DNA of 64,000 nt, taken from positions 350,082 to 414,081 of the forward strand of contig JAWSUF010000002.1 in NCBI GenBank assembly GCA_033549365.1, given 5' to 3'. Under the pieces are notes generated by a model. The model was not told where the DNA came from. It searched no databases and worked only from the letters and a program-made list of their open reading frames with translations. The translations under genes and the position numbers were made by a program. This stretch comes from Acidobacteriota bacterium (GTDB lineage Bacteria > Acidobacteriota > Aminicenantia > Aminicenantales > Saccharicenantaceae). Shown here piece by piece: positions 50,895 to 58,795 of the stretch (position 1 is its first letter; each line of letters opens with the position of its first letter).

Positions 50895-51835
50895 TTCTTC
50901 TTTTCCTTTCTCAGCCTGAGGAAGATCGTCGGGTCCTGGGTCAGTTCGCGGGAAAACCGGGACAGGTTTTCCAGCGATTCGCCGAGGCTTGCAAACATCC
51001 GGTTGAGCTCCTCCTGCTGATACAGGAGGACGGATTCGATTTTCTTGAGGCTGGAGTTCCCCGTGGCGACGAACGTTTCCAGATTTGACAACACTTGGCC
51101 CATTTCCTCGTCCGAAAGCCTCCGGGTCAGGTTGGCCAGAACTTCCTCGGTTCCGGATTCGAGAACTCCGGTCACCTTTCCCATGTCGTCGGTTATTTTG
51201 CCGAGGTTTGCGGCGACGCGGGTGAACTCGGCCGAGGCCGCGGCGATATCGGCGATCGACGCCTCGAGGTTGTCCTTCCGGTCGGTGAGGACGGAGGACA
51301 GGACGCCGGAGCTCAGCTCGACGTTTTTCAGAAAGAGAGCGATTTTTTCCTGGTTGTCCTCGTTCAGCAGGGCGTTGATGCTCCGGACGGCGGAGTCGAT
51401 GTTGGCCACGATGTCCTCGGCCTTTTCGCCCAGGCCGCGGGCCATTTCGATCTCGCCCCGGGGCTTGAGTTCGGGAGAGGCGGCGCTTCCGCCCGAAAGC
51501 TCGACGCTGCGCATCCCGGTGATGCCGATATAGACGAGGGCGGCCCGCATGTCCTGCTTGACGGAGAAGTCCCTGCGGATGCGAACATCGACGAGAATGG
51601 AATTCAGGTCCTCGGGGTTGACGTGGATCCGCGTCACCTTGCCGATATCCACGCCCTGGTATTTGACCGGCGAGCCCGGGAAGAGGCCGCCCACCGACAT
51701 GTCCTTGAAATTGACGAAGTAGGCCTCGCCCTCCTCCCTGATTTTTGGAACGAGAAAGACCGCCAGGACAACCAGAATCGCGGCGGTCGCAACGAGAATG
51801 AAGACGCCCAGGCGGACGTTTTGTTCTTTAGTCAT
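50891..51835 (-). CDS. mlaD: MCE-domain lipid-transport protein (MlaD-like)
   Basis: 314 residues: one N-terminal membrane anchor (LGVFILVATAAILVVLAVFL), then the MCE/MlaD domain at about 35-115 (VNFKDMSVGGLFPGSPVKYQ, IGKVTRI, ITGMRSVEL), then a long helical region to the C-terminus rich in coiled-coil heptads (EDIVANIDSAVRSINALL, SSLKKIESVLLYQQEEL). MCE proteins form hexameric rings or tubes that shuttle phospholipids across the periplasm. The long helix is needle-like as in LetB/PqiB rather than short like E. coli MlaD. It overlaps the ATPase gene by 8 bp. Confidence 0.9.
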   Translation of the reverse strand: MTKEQNVRLGVFILVATAAILVVLAVFLVPKIREEGEAYFVNFKDMSVGGLFPGSPVKYQGVDIGKVTRIHVNPEDLNSILVDVRIRRDFSVKQDMRAALVYIGITGMRSVELSGGSAASPELKPRGEIEMARGLGEKAEDIVANIDSAVRSINALLNEDNQEKIALFLKNVELSSGVLSSVLTDRKDNLEASIADIAAASAEFTRVAANLGKITDDMGKVTGVLESGTEEVLANLTRRLSDEEMGQVLSNLETFVATGNSSLKKIESVLLYQQEELNRMFASLGESLENLSRFSRELTQDPTIFLRLRKEKKK

Positions 51836-52583
51836 GGCGGTCGTCCTTTCTGAGAAAAAATGTCCGGATGAAGGGATCCGGCGATTCCTGAATGTCGGCC
51901 AGGGATCCCTGGAAATGGAGGCGCCCTTCGTTCAGCACGACGGCCCGGTCGGCGATCCGGTCGATGGAGCGAAGTTCGTGAGTCACGACGACGAGGGTCT
52001 TGCCGAGCTTCGTCTTGAGGTCGATGAGCAGGGCGTCGAGATCGGTCGATGTCACCGGATCGAGGCCGGCCGAGGGTTCGTCGCAGAAGACGACGTCCGG
52101 ATCGAGAATGAGGGCCCGGGCCAGGGCGCCCCTTTTCCGCATCCCGCCGGAGAGTTCGGCCGGGCTTTTGGCCGCGCTTTGGGCCAGCCCGACCTGGTCG
52201 AGGCGCGTCAGAACCATGTCCCGGGTGATGTCTTCGGGGAAGCGCCGCCCGCTCATCCGGAGCGGCAGGGCGACGTTTTCATAGAGGGACATGGAATTCA
52301 GGAGGGCGCCGTCCTGGAAGAGAACGCCGATTCTTTCGTAGAGGGCGCGGGAGCTGGCTTCAGAGGCCGTGTCGACGCGGTTGCCGCGGTAAAAGATGTC
52401 CCCGGCGAGAGGCGGGATCAGCCCGACAAGGGTTTTGAGAAGCGTGGACTTGCCGCTGCCGCTTGTTCCGAGGATAACGGTGATTTCGCCCTCGGCGGCG
52501 GCGAAGTCGATGCCCCGGACGACGGGGACGCCGTTGAACCCGATGTCGAGGTTTTGTGCGGTGATGATCTCCATGGCGGTCAC
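51828..52583 (-). CDS. mlaF: Mla-type ABC ATPase (MlaF-like)
   Basis: 251 residues. Complete ATPase: Walker A GTSGSGKST, Q-loop at LFQDGALL, signature LSGGMRKRGALARAL, Walker B VVFCDEPSAGLDP and switch VTHEL. The LSGGMRKR and PSAGLDPV phrases are typical of MlaF/Mkl. It powers phospholipid transport with the permease and MCE proteins of the same operon. Gene order permease-ATPase-MCE-lipoprotein with overlaps of 4, 8 and 4 bp shows a tightly coupled operon. Confidence 0.94.
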   Translation of the reverse strand: MTAMEIITAQNLDIGFNGVPVVRGIDFAAAEGEITVILGTSGSGKSTLLKTLVGLIPPLAGDIFYRGNRVDTASEASSRALYERIGVLFQDGALLNSMSLYENVALPLRMSGRRFPEDITRDMVLTRLDQVGLAQSAAKSPAELSGGMRKRGALARALILDPDVVFCDEPSAGLDPVTSTDLDALLIDLKTKLGKTLVVVTHELRSIDRIADRAVVLNEGRLHFQGSLADIQESPDPFIRTFFLRKDDRHD

Positions 52584-53737
52584 ATGTAAAAAATGACGGC
52601 GAAGAGGCAGTCGATGAGAATGATGAGCGTGATGGACAAGACGACGGATTCCGTCGTGGCCCGGCCGACCTCGCCCGCGCTCCGGCCGACGAAGAATCCC
52701 TTGAAGCCGCTGGCCAGGACGATCGTCCAGCCGAAGACGATCGTTTTCACGAGGGCGATCACGACGTCCCGCAGGAAGACGGCCATCATCATCTGGCGGT
52801 AGAACGTCTCGGGCGGGATGCCGAGCTGGAAATGGCCGACGAGCATGCCTCCGAGGATGCCGAAGATGTTGGCCAGGGCCACGAGAAACGGCACGGCCAG
52901 GGTGATAGCCAGAATCCGCGGAACCATGAGAAATCTCTCCGGGGAGATGCCCATCGTTTTCAGGGCGTCGACTTCTTCGAGGACGTTCATGGTCGCGATT
53001 TCGGCCGTGATGGCCGCGCCCACCTTACCGGCCAGGATGATGCCGGCCATCATCGGGACGAGTTCCCGGATCATGGCGATGCCGACAAGATCGGCCAGGA
53101 AGATGTCGGCGCCGAACATCTTGAGCTGAACGGCCGCCGTCAGGGAGATGGTGACCCCGACGAGGAAGATCATCGAACAGACGATGGGGTAGGAGCGGTA
53201 GGCCATGAAATAGAGCTGGTTCCAGGTTTCGCCGGGGTAGACGCCGCGGCGGGATGTGAGATAGCCGATGGTGTGATGGAGGACGTCGGCCATGAGCGAC
53301 AGGAATTTGCGGGCGCTTTCGAAGGCGCGGAGGGTGGAGAGGCCGGTCTTTTCCAGAAGGCCGAGATGGGTGGGCTTGGCTGCGGATGAGTCGAAGTCGG
53401 CGGATGCGTGGGACGCGTAGGCGGCGAAGGCCGAATCAAGTTCGGAGCTGACGTTTTCGAAGGCGATTTCCGGATGCTTTGCCCGGAAAAGGCGCATGAA
53501 AGCGAGGGCCGAGGTGTCGAATTCCTCGACCCGGCTGAAATCGATGGAGGTGGGTTGGGAGGCGGGGTGGGGGCCGGGGCCGGAGGTGGGGCTGGAGGGG
53601 CGCCTGGAGCGCTTGCCGCCGAGGATTTCGCTGAGTTCAGTGTAGAGCGCCGAAATATCGCGGACGACAAGGCGGGGAGGGAGGGTGATGCGGTCGCCGC
53701 TCACTGTTGCGATCTTTTTGCTGTCCGACATTGTCAT
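52580..53737 (-). CDS. mlaE: MlaE-type permease with N-terminal STAS-like domain
   Basis: 385 residues from the ATG starting MTMSDSKK (an upstream ATG would add 22 residues encoded by AT-rich promoter-like DNA). Residues ~10-115 resemble a STAS domain (IDFSRVEEFDTSALAFMRLF), with a low-complexity Ser/Pro/Gly segment (SPTSGPGPHPASQPT) inserted before it. The rest is a classic MlaE permease: GVTISLTAAVQLKMFGADIF, RELVPMMAGIILAGKVGAAI, EVDALKTMGISPERFLMVPR. In E. coli the STAS function is a separate small protein, MlaB; here it is fused. First gene of the operon. Confidence 0.9.
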   Translation of the reverse strand: MTMSDSKKIATVSGDRITLPPRLVVRDISALYTELSEILGGKRSRRPSSPTSGPGPHPASQPTSIDFSRVEEFDTSALAFMRLFRAKHPEIAFENVSSELDSAFAAYASHASADFDSSAAKPTHLGLLEKTGLSTLRAFESARKFLSLMADVLHHTIGYLTSRRGVYPGETWNQLYFMAYRSYPIVCSMIFLVGVTISLTAAVQLKMFGADIFLADLVGIAMIRELVPMMAGIILAGKVGAAITAEIATMNVLEEVDALKTMGISPERFLMVPRILAITLAVPFLVALANIFGILGGMLVGHFQLGIPPETFYRQMMMAVFLRDVVIALVKTIVFGWTIVLASGFKGFFVGRSAGEVGRATTESVVLSITLIILIDCLFAVIFYM

Positions 53738-54086
53738 GCGCAATCCCGAAGCTGATTCCTGGATATATACACTTATTATAGTAAAAAAATCGAGGTTGAA
53801 CAAAATCGCACGATATTTTGAAGTTTAAAAAGCTATGATAATGTGACTCGCTCTTGACATGACACAGCAAGACCGATAGTGTCTTTGGTGATGTCCCGGC
53901 TTTGAAAACCCTGGGACGGCGGCCGCAGTCTCCAGGCTGCATCCGGCCGGATGTTTTCGGTTTCCGGCGGCGAAACGCAGGCAGGATCAGAAATGCCTGT
54001 GACGAGTCACCGCCACCGGCTCAGGTGATCGGGATGCTGGGGAGGCTTCGGGCATATTCCGATGAGCGAATGAAAGGATATACCCA
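53738..54086 (+). other. 349-base gap between divergent genes, no gene seen
   Basis: An AT-rich part (53740-53850) lies next to the Mla operon and should hold its promoter. The rest is GC-rich and contains several short inverted repeats such as GCAG-TCTCCAG-GCTGC, consistent with a structured 5' leader of the barrel gene. I could not match it to a known riboswitch. Confidence 0.4.
53854..53882 (+). promoter_or_regulatory. Promoter candidate of the outer-membrane barrel gene
   Basis: Perfect -35 TTGACA, 17-base spacer, weak -10 TAGTGT. A transcript from here would have a leader of about 200 bases before the start codon. Confidence 0.42.
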
Positions 54087-54668
54087 ATGACGACGACAAT
54101 TAAAATGCTCGCAAAAACTGCGATTCTCAAGTTCGCTTTCTGCGTATGTCTTCTGCTTGTGGTCTCGGCGCCGGCGGCGTCAGATACTTTTTCGATCCAG
54201 GCCCGGGGCGCCTATTTCATTCCTTCGGAGGCTGTTTTCAAGGACATCTACGACGGTGGCGTTGTTTATGGCGGAGAAATCTCCCTGAAAATTTCGGGAG
54301 GCTTGAGCCTCTGGGCCGGAGGGAGCTATTTCAACAAATCCGGCGTGCTGACGTTTACCGAAGAGTCTACGACCCTTCAGCTCATTCCCATCTTTGGCGG
54401 GCTTCAGTACAAGATGAACTTGTCCCGCATCAGTCCTTATGTCGGCGCCGGCGTCGGGTATGTCCTCTACAAGGAGGAAAACCCCATCGGAAAGGTCGAG
54501 GATGGCGGCCTCGGATTCATCGGGAAGGCCGGCGTTCAGGTTATGATTGCCGGCCCGCTTTTCCTGGACGTCCAGGCGAGCTACAGCGTGTGCCGGGTCA
54601 TACCCGGCGACATCGAGGCGGACCTGGGCGGCCTTAAGGCGGGCTTGGGGCTGGGGTTGCAGTTTTAG
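54087..54668 (+). CDS. Small outer-membrane beta-barrel protein
   Basis: 193 residues. The signal peptide ends about VVSAPAASD. The mature part is made of alternating amphipathic strands typical of an eight-stranded barrel (FSIQARGAYFIPSE, GGVVYGGEISLKISGGLSLW, RISPYVGAGVGYVLY, GLKAGLGLGLQF) and ends in Phe, the barrel-assembly signal. This places it in the OmpW/OmpA-barrel-like or outer membrane protein beta-barrel families; no specific function can be given. It stands alone, with a long leader upstream. Confidence 0.8.
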   Translation: MTTTIKMLAKTAILKFAFCVCLLLVVSAPAASDTFSIQARGAYFIPSEAVFKDIYDGGVVYGGEISLKISGGLSLWAGGSYFNKSGVLTFTEESTTLQLIPIFGGLQYKMNLSRISPYVGAGVGYVLYKEENPIGKVEDGGLGFIGKAGVQVMIAGPLFLDVQASYSVCRVIPGDIEADLGGLKAGLGLGLQF

Positions 54669-54685
54669 GGAGGGGCTCATCTCCT

Positions 54686-55096
54686 GTGCTTCCCTATACC
54701 CATGTCATCTTAACAAGGTTCAACCTGGGGATGCGGGAAAATGCTGCCCCCTTCATATCGCTGATCGAGCGGATTCGGCCGGATCGGCCGCTCCGCTCCA
54801 TTGCCGGCTGCCTGCCCCACAGCAAGATCGCCGCCCGTTTTTCAGGGATCATGAATATCCGTTCGACCCAGGCCTGGCTGTAGGTCATCCATGACCGGAA
54901 TCTCCAGGTCACAAAGACTTGGGGGCGCCGCCGGGTCAGGATCGCTGGTCTTCAGGAGTCTTTTGAGCTTGGGTATGAAATCCCGGCTGTCCGCGAACCT
55001 GCGGTGGCCCTATGGATCCAGAATATCCGTGCCCGGGCGGAACGCCTGGTGATCGATACCCTGAGCGAAGATCTGAAGATGAAGATCCGCCGCTGA
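54686..55096 (+). pseudogene. Decayed gene with in-frame amber codon (possible glycosyltransferase remnant)
   Basis: A GTG-started frame (LPYTHVILTRFNLGMRENAA) stops at TAG (54881), and the same frame then stays open for 70 more codons to TGA at 55094 (VIHDRNLQVTKTWGRRR ... LSEDLKMKIRR). The beginning resembles the THVLLTRFNL start, and WL-VIHDRN the late part, of putative rhamnosyltransferase-type glycosyltransferases, but about 150 central residues of such enzymes would be missing. Most likely a deleted and inactivated copy; the family assignment is weak. Confidence 0.4.
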
Positions 55097-55115
55097 AATC
55101 TCCCTGTCGATTTCG

Positions 55116-56309
55116 TTAGATCGCCTGCGGGATCACCGCCTCGGCGTCGGCCTTGATGCCGAACCAGTCCCGAAGCGCATCAACCCGGTCGCGGTTCTCC
55201 CAAGTGAATTCCGGGAGTTCGCGGCCGAAGTGGCCGTAAGCCGCCGTTTTGCGGTAGATCGGCCGCCTCAGGTCGAGCATGTCGATGATGCCGCGCGGCG
55301 TAACCTTGAAGATCCTGCGGACGGCCTCCTCAACGGCCTTTTCCGAAAAGCGGCCTCTCCCATTCATATTGATCATCAGCGACACCGGCTCGACGACCCC
55401 GATGGCATAGGCAAGCTGAACCGTGCACTGGTCGGACAGTCCGGCGGCCACGACGTTCTTGGCGATGTAGCGAGCCATGTAGGTCGCCGACCGGTCGACC
55501 TTGGTCGGGTCTTTGCCTGAGAAGGCGCCGCCCCCGTGGGGGCATGAGCCGCCGTAGGTGTCGACGATGATCTTCCGGCCGGTCAGGCCGGTGTCTCCCT
55601 TAGGACCGCCGATTTCGAAACGGCCGGTCGGGTTGATGAGATATTGGATATCGGCCGCCCGCCATCGCGGGGAAATGACCGGTTCAATGATCTCGGCGAT
55701 CACGGCGTCACGAATCTCGGCGTTGGAGACTTCAGGGCCGTGCTGCGTGGAAAGAACGACCTTGGCGATCTCGACGGGACGGCCTCCGGAGTAGCGGACG
55801 GTGACCTGGGATTTCGCGTCGGGACGGAGCCAGGGAAGCCTTCCGGACTTTCTGACCGCGGCCTGGCGCTCGACGAGCCTGTGGGACATCGCGATCGGCA
55901 GGGGCATGAGCTCGGGTGTTTCCGTCGTCGCATATCCGAACATCAGGCCCTGGTCTCCGGCGCCGATTTCGCCCTCTTCCCGGTCGACGCCCATGGCGAT
56001 GTTATCGGATTGACGGCCGAGCCGAAGAAGAACCCGGCAGCTTCCGCCGTCCAGGCCGTAAGCCGGATCGGTGTAGCCGATATCTTGGATGCAGCCGCGG
56101 ACGACGTCCTCGTAGGGGATGGTCGCATCCGTCCGCAGCTCGCCGGCCACGACGGCCAGATTTTCCGTCAGCAGGGTTTCGCAGGCGACTTTCGCGTAGG
56201 GATCCTCGGCGAAAATGGCGTCCAGGACGGCATCCGAAACCTGGTCGGCCATTTTGTCGGGATGGCCCTCGGATACGGATTCCGATGTGAAAAGAAATTC
56301 CTTGCTCAT
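55116..56309 (-). CDS. metK: S-adenosylmethionine synthetase
   Basis: 397 residues, normal length. Signature motifs: [19 protein letters not shown] near the start (His for triphosphate cleavage), [32 protein letters not shown] and [17 protein letters not shown]. It makes SAM from methionine and ATP in the cytoplasm. GAGGAGG precedes the ATG by eight bases. Upstream, in order, lie a strong promoter, a SAM-riboswitch-like leader and an intrinsic terminator, so expression is probably set by SAM itself. It is a single-gene transcript, convergent with the decayed gene. Confidence 0.97.
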   Translation of the reverse strand: MSKEFLFTSESVSEGHPDKMADQVSDAVLDAIFAEDPYAKVACETLLTENLAVVAGELRTDATIPYEDVVRGCIQDIGYTDPAYGLDGGSCRVLLRLGRQSDNIAMGVDREEGEIGAGDQGLMFGYATTETPELMPLPIAMSHRLVERQAAVRKSGRLPWLRPDAKSQVTVRYSGGRPVEIAKVVLSTQHGPEVSNAEIRDAVIAEIIEPVISPRWRAADIQYLINPTGRFEIGGPKGDTGLTGRKIIVDTYGGSCPHGGGAFSGKDPTKVDRSATYMARYIAKNVVAAGLSDQCTVQLAYAIGVVEPVSLMINMNGRGRFSEKAVEEAVRRIFKVTPRGIIDMLDLRRPIYRKTAAYGHFGRELPEFTWENRDRVDALRDWFGIKADAEAVIPQAI

Positions 56310-56384
56310 AAAAAGACCTCCTCGTAACTCGATATCTTCCTGGGAGGTCCCGCAAGGCGGGAGACCGGGGCGCGCTTAGGGCAA

Positions 56385-56422
56385 CAAAAAAACCCGCTTC
56401 CTCGATCAGGAGAGCGGGTTTC
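56385..56422 (-). terminator. Intrinsic terminator in the metK leader
   Basis: Minus strand: AAACCCGCT, 14-base loop, AGCGGGTTT continuing into a run of seven T, 76 bases before the metK start. The loop and 5' arm overlap the 3' strand of the putative aptamer P1, which makes it a regulated rather than a constitutive terminator. Confidence 0.8.
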
Positions 56423-56547
56423 CGCGCTGGACAATTGGTTGCCGCGTGCGCTTTCGCGACCACATCCCCGTCTTGCGACGGGAAAGCACCTCGGTTGTCC
56501 GTCCCAGGTTGCCGGGCCCGACCCCGAGGGGTCGAACCTCTCCTGAT
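56405..56547 (-). ncRNA. SAM riboswitch-like leader (SAM-I/SAM-IV superclass) of metK
   Basis: The RNA begins within a few bases of the predicted transcript start. A closing helix P1 forms between ATCAGGAGAG (56547-56538) and CTCTCCTGAT (56414-56405), a perfect 10-bp match. Inside are GAGAGGTTCGACC, the hallmark CCCGGCAACC, GAGGTGC and the hairpin CCCGTC-GCAA-GACGGG, in the order of the SAM aptamer core. An extra stem near the 3' side (GGTCGCGAAAGCG...GGCAACC) is not in minimal SAM-I and suggests the SAM-IV or SAM-I/IV type. Position before metK and the following terminator support the call. The exact subclass is uncertain. Confidence 0.62.
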
Positions 56548-56556
56548 GCAGGCTTC

Positions 56557-56585
56557 ACTATACAGGGAATGCGTTGGTTTATCAA
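56557..56585 (-). promoter_or_regulatory. metK: Sigma-70 type promoter of the metK leader
   Basis: Minus strand TTGATA, 17 bases, TATAGT. The predicted transcript begins near 56550, just before the P1 helix of the leader RNA. Confidence 0.7.
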
Positions 56586-56706
56586 GAATTTTTTCAATAT
56601 TTTTTCGCGCCCGTTTTTTAAAGAAATCGATCTAAACATTCTTTTTAGCGGCTTTTATCTCGTGTTGTGATTGTGTGAGATTGACCTCCTCTCGACTTCG
56701 GCGCGC

Positions 56707-56735
56707 TTGTGCCGTCCTGGGTCTTTTGCTATTGT
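56707..56735 (+). promoter_or_regulatory. Weak promoter candidate of the AOR operon
   Basis: TTGTGC, 17 bases, TATTGT, about 200 bases before the first gene. Repeat copy D lies between. No better candidate was seen in the 629-base gap, the rest of which holds the metK leader and AT-rich DNA. Confidence 0.3.
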
Positions 56736-56843
56736 AATTTCTTGATATTGTGAGCTTGAGCCGTTCGGAAGAAAGCTGATGCCATGTTTAAATCATGCAG
56801 TACGGGAATGTCGTTTCCCGGTTGCTTTTTCTTTAGCTTGGAG

Positions 56844-56935
56844 ACTTCCGCCGGGCACAGGGAGTATTCCGGAGCAAGCTGTCGCGTCGGCAAGCGGGCA
56901 TGGATTCGCGACACGGGGTTGAGGAGAGATTGATC
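56844..56935 (+). repeat. Dispersed mosaic repeat, copy D (partial)
   Basis: GGAGACTTCCGCCGGGCACA, CCGGAGCAAGCTGTCG, AGCGGGCATGGATTCG and GGTTGAGGAG align in order with the first part of copy C (44.45-44.54 kb) at roughly three-quarters identity. The hairpin part is absent. Its end supplies the GAGGAG ribosome site of the AOR gene. Confidence 0.6.
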
Positions 56936-56938
56936 GAC

Positions 56939-58795
56939 ATGTCCTTTTCCTCCGTCCCCGGCTTCCACGGGAAAATTCTGGACGTAGACCTCACGAAGGG
57001 GGATGTCGTCGAAAAGGCCCTCGATCCCGATTTCGCCGCCGATTACTTGGGCGGACGCGGCATGGCCGCGCGCATCTTCTATGACGCGGTCGACCCGGCC
57101 TGCGATCCCCTCAGTCCGGACAATGTCCTGGTCATCGCCGCATCCCCTCTCATCGGCACGAACGCCCCCACGGCCGGCCGGGGCCACATGGTCTTCAAGT
57201 CGCCTCTCACCGGCGTCATGGGGACGTCGAATTCCGGCGGAACCTGGGGCGCCGCCTTCAAGGCCTCGGGATACGACGCCCTTGTCATCCGCGGCGCATC
57301 GCCCGCCCCCGTCATGCTGGACATCCGGCCGGGGAAGGCCGGACTTCGCCCGGCCTCCCACATCTGGGGAAAAGACGTCCACGAAACGACGGCGCTCCTG
57401 GAAAGCGAGGCCGAGCCCGGCAAGCCGCTCAAAACCCTCTGCATCGGGCCGGCCGGTGAAAACCGGGTCCGCTTCGCCGCCGTGGTCAACGACCGGAACC
57501 GCGTCTACGGCCGCGGCGGTGCAGGGGCCGTATTCGGCGCGAAGAATCTCAAGGCGATTCGGGTCGCGGGCGCGGAAAAAACCACCCTCCGCGACGCCGA
57601 AGCCTACGCATCCGGCTACAACCAGGCCCGCGATCTCCTGAAGCAGGCCCCGGTCACCAAGCGTATCCTGCGCGAACTCGGCACGGCCGGTCTCGTCGAG
57701 CTCATCAACCTCATCGACATGCTGCCCCGCCGGAATTTCCAGGACTGTGTCCATAGGGAAGAGGACGTCGCCAGGATCTCCGGGGAGACCCTGGCCCGGA
57801 CGATTCTCGAGCGGGCCGGGGGATGCAGGCTCTGCCCCATCGGCTGCCAGCGCCACACCCGAGTTCCCGGGCGGAACGGATGCGAACAAAAAGGCGAGGG
57901 TCCCGAGTACGAAACCGTCGTTCTCATGGGGCCGGTCTGCGATATCTACGACCTCGAAGCGATAACCCGGGCCAATTATCGCTGCAACGAGCTCGGCCTG
58001 GACACGATCAGTTACGGCGGCACGCTGGCCTGCGCCATGGAGCTCAGCGAGAACGGCCTTCTTGATTCCGTCCCCGACCCAAACCAAGCCCTTCGTTTCG
58101 GGTCCGCCGAAGCCCTGGAAAACCTTGTCCGAATGACGGCGCTTCGCCAAGGCCTCGGCGCGAAGCTCGCCGAGGGCTCCCACCGCCTGGCCGAATCCTG
58201 CGGTCGACCCGATCTCTCCATGACCGTCAAGCGGCTCGAAATCCCGGCCTACGATCCGCGGGCATCCTACACCCAGGCCCTCGGCTATGCCACGTCGCCC
58301 TCCGGCGCCTGCCATCTCCGCGGCGGTTATGCCGTGTCGCTGGCCTTTTTCGGCGGCGCGCGGGAGATCCCCCGGTTCAGCCGGCTTCAGTCGCCGATCG
58401 CAATCCGCAACATGCAGAATATCGGCATCATCCAGGACAGCCTGGGGATCTGCCGTTTCACGGGCTATGCCTTCTCCGTCGACCCCTGGGCCCGCATGCT
58501 CGGCGGCGTCCTTGGCCGTCGCGTCTCCGTGTCCGAACTCGAAGAGGCTGCAAACCGCATCGCTTCGCTGGAAAGGCTCTTCAACTGCGAGGCGGGGGCG
58601 ACTTCGGCTGACGATGACCTCCCGCCTCGGTTTGCCGACGAGCCCATCCTCGTTGCGGGAAAGGAACGCCGCGTCAGCCGCGAAGACATGGAAGCGATGA
58701 AGGCCGATTATTACAAGGCGCGGGGCTGGGACGCCGAAGGCCGGCCGACTCCCAAAACGCTTGCCGCTCTTCGCATCATGGGGAGGAAAAGATGA
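56939..58795 (+). CDS. Aldehyde:ferredoxin oxidoreductase family (tungsten/molybdopterin)
   Basis: 618 residues; a TTG nine bases upstream (IDMSFSS) is an alternative start with better spacing to GAGGAG. Family features: N-terminal HGKILDVDLTKG, YLGGRGMAARIFYD, SPLTGVMGTSNSGG; 4Fe-4S Cys as C-x2-C-x3-C at about 296 (CRLCPIGC) with the fourth Cys near 504 (LGICRF); cofactor-binding YGRGGAGAVFGAKNLKAI. It oxidises aldehydes to acids with ferredoxin as acceptor, in the cytoplasm, under anoxic conditions. It leads a four-gene operon and overlaps the class II aldolase gene by 4 bp, so its aldehyde probably comes from that enzyme (inference). Confidence 0.93.
   Translation: MSFSSVPGFHGKILDVDLTKGDVVEKALDPDFAADYLGGRGMAARIFYDAVDPACDPLSPDNVLVIAASPLIGTNAPTAGRGHMVFKSPLTGVMGTSNSGGTWGAAFKASGYDALVIRGASPAPVMLDIRPGKAGLRPASHIWGKDVHETTALLESEAEPGKPLKTLCIGPAGENRVRFAAVVNDRNRVYGRGGAGAVFGAKNLKAIRVAGAEKTTLRDAEAYASGYNQARDLLKQAPVTKRILRELGTAGLVELINLIDMLPRRNFQDCVHREEDVARISGETLARTILERAGGCRLCPIGCQRHTRVPGRNGCEQKGEGPEYETVVLMGPVCDIYDLEAITRANYRCNELGLDTISYGGTLACAMELSENGLLDSVPDPNQALRFGSAEALENLVRMTALRQGLGAKLAEGSHRLAESCGRPDLSMTVKRLEIPAYDPRASYTQALGYATSPSGACHLRGGYAVSLAFFGGAREIPRFSRLQSPIAIRNMQNIGIIQDSLGICRFTGYAFSVDPWARMLGGVLGRRVSVSELEEAANRIASLERLFNCEAGATSADDDLPPRFADEPILVAGKERRVSREDMEAMKADYYKARGWDAEGRPTPKTLAALRIMGRKR

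Noticed and set aside
53890-54086. Possible riboswitch in the leader of the barrel gene
   Set aside because: Checked by eye against c-di-GMP-I and cobalamin consensus cores; the conserved bases are not in the right order.
56500-56550. GGTTCGACCCC on the minus strand looked like a tRNA T-arm
   Set aside because: No acceptor stem, anticodon arm or CCA context; the stretch fits better as part of the metK leader aptamer.
56729-58315. 528-codon open frame opposite the AOR gene
   Set aside because: Shadow of a clear AOR gene; sequence is Gly/Ala/Asp/Val-rich without recognisable motifs.
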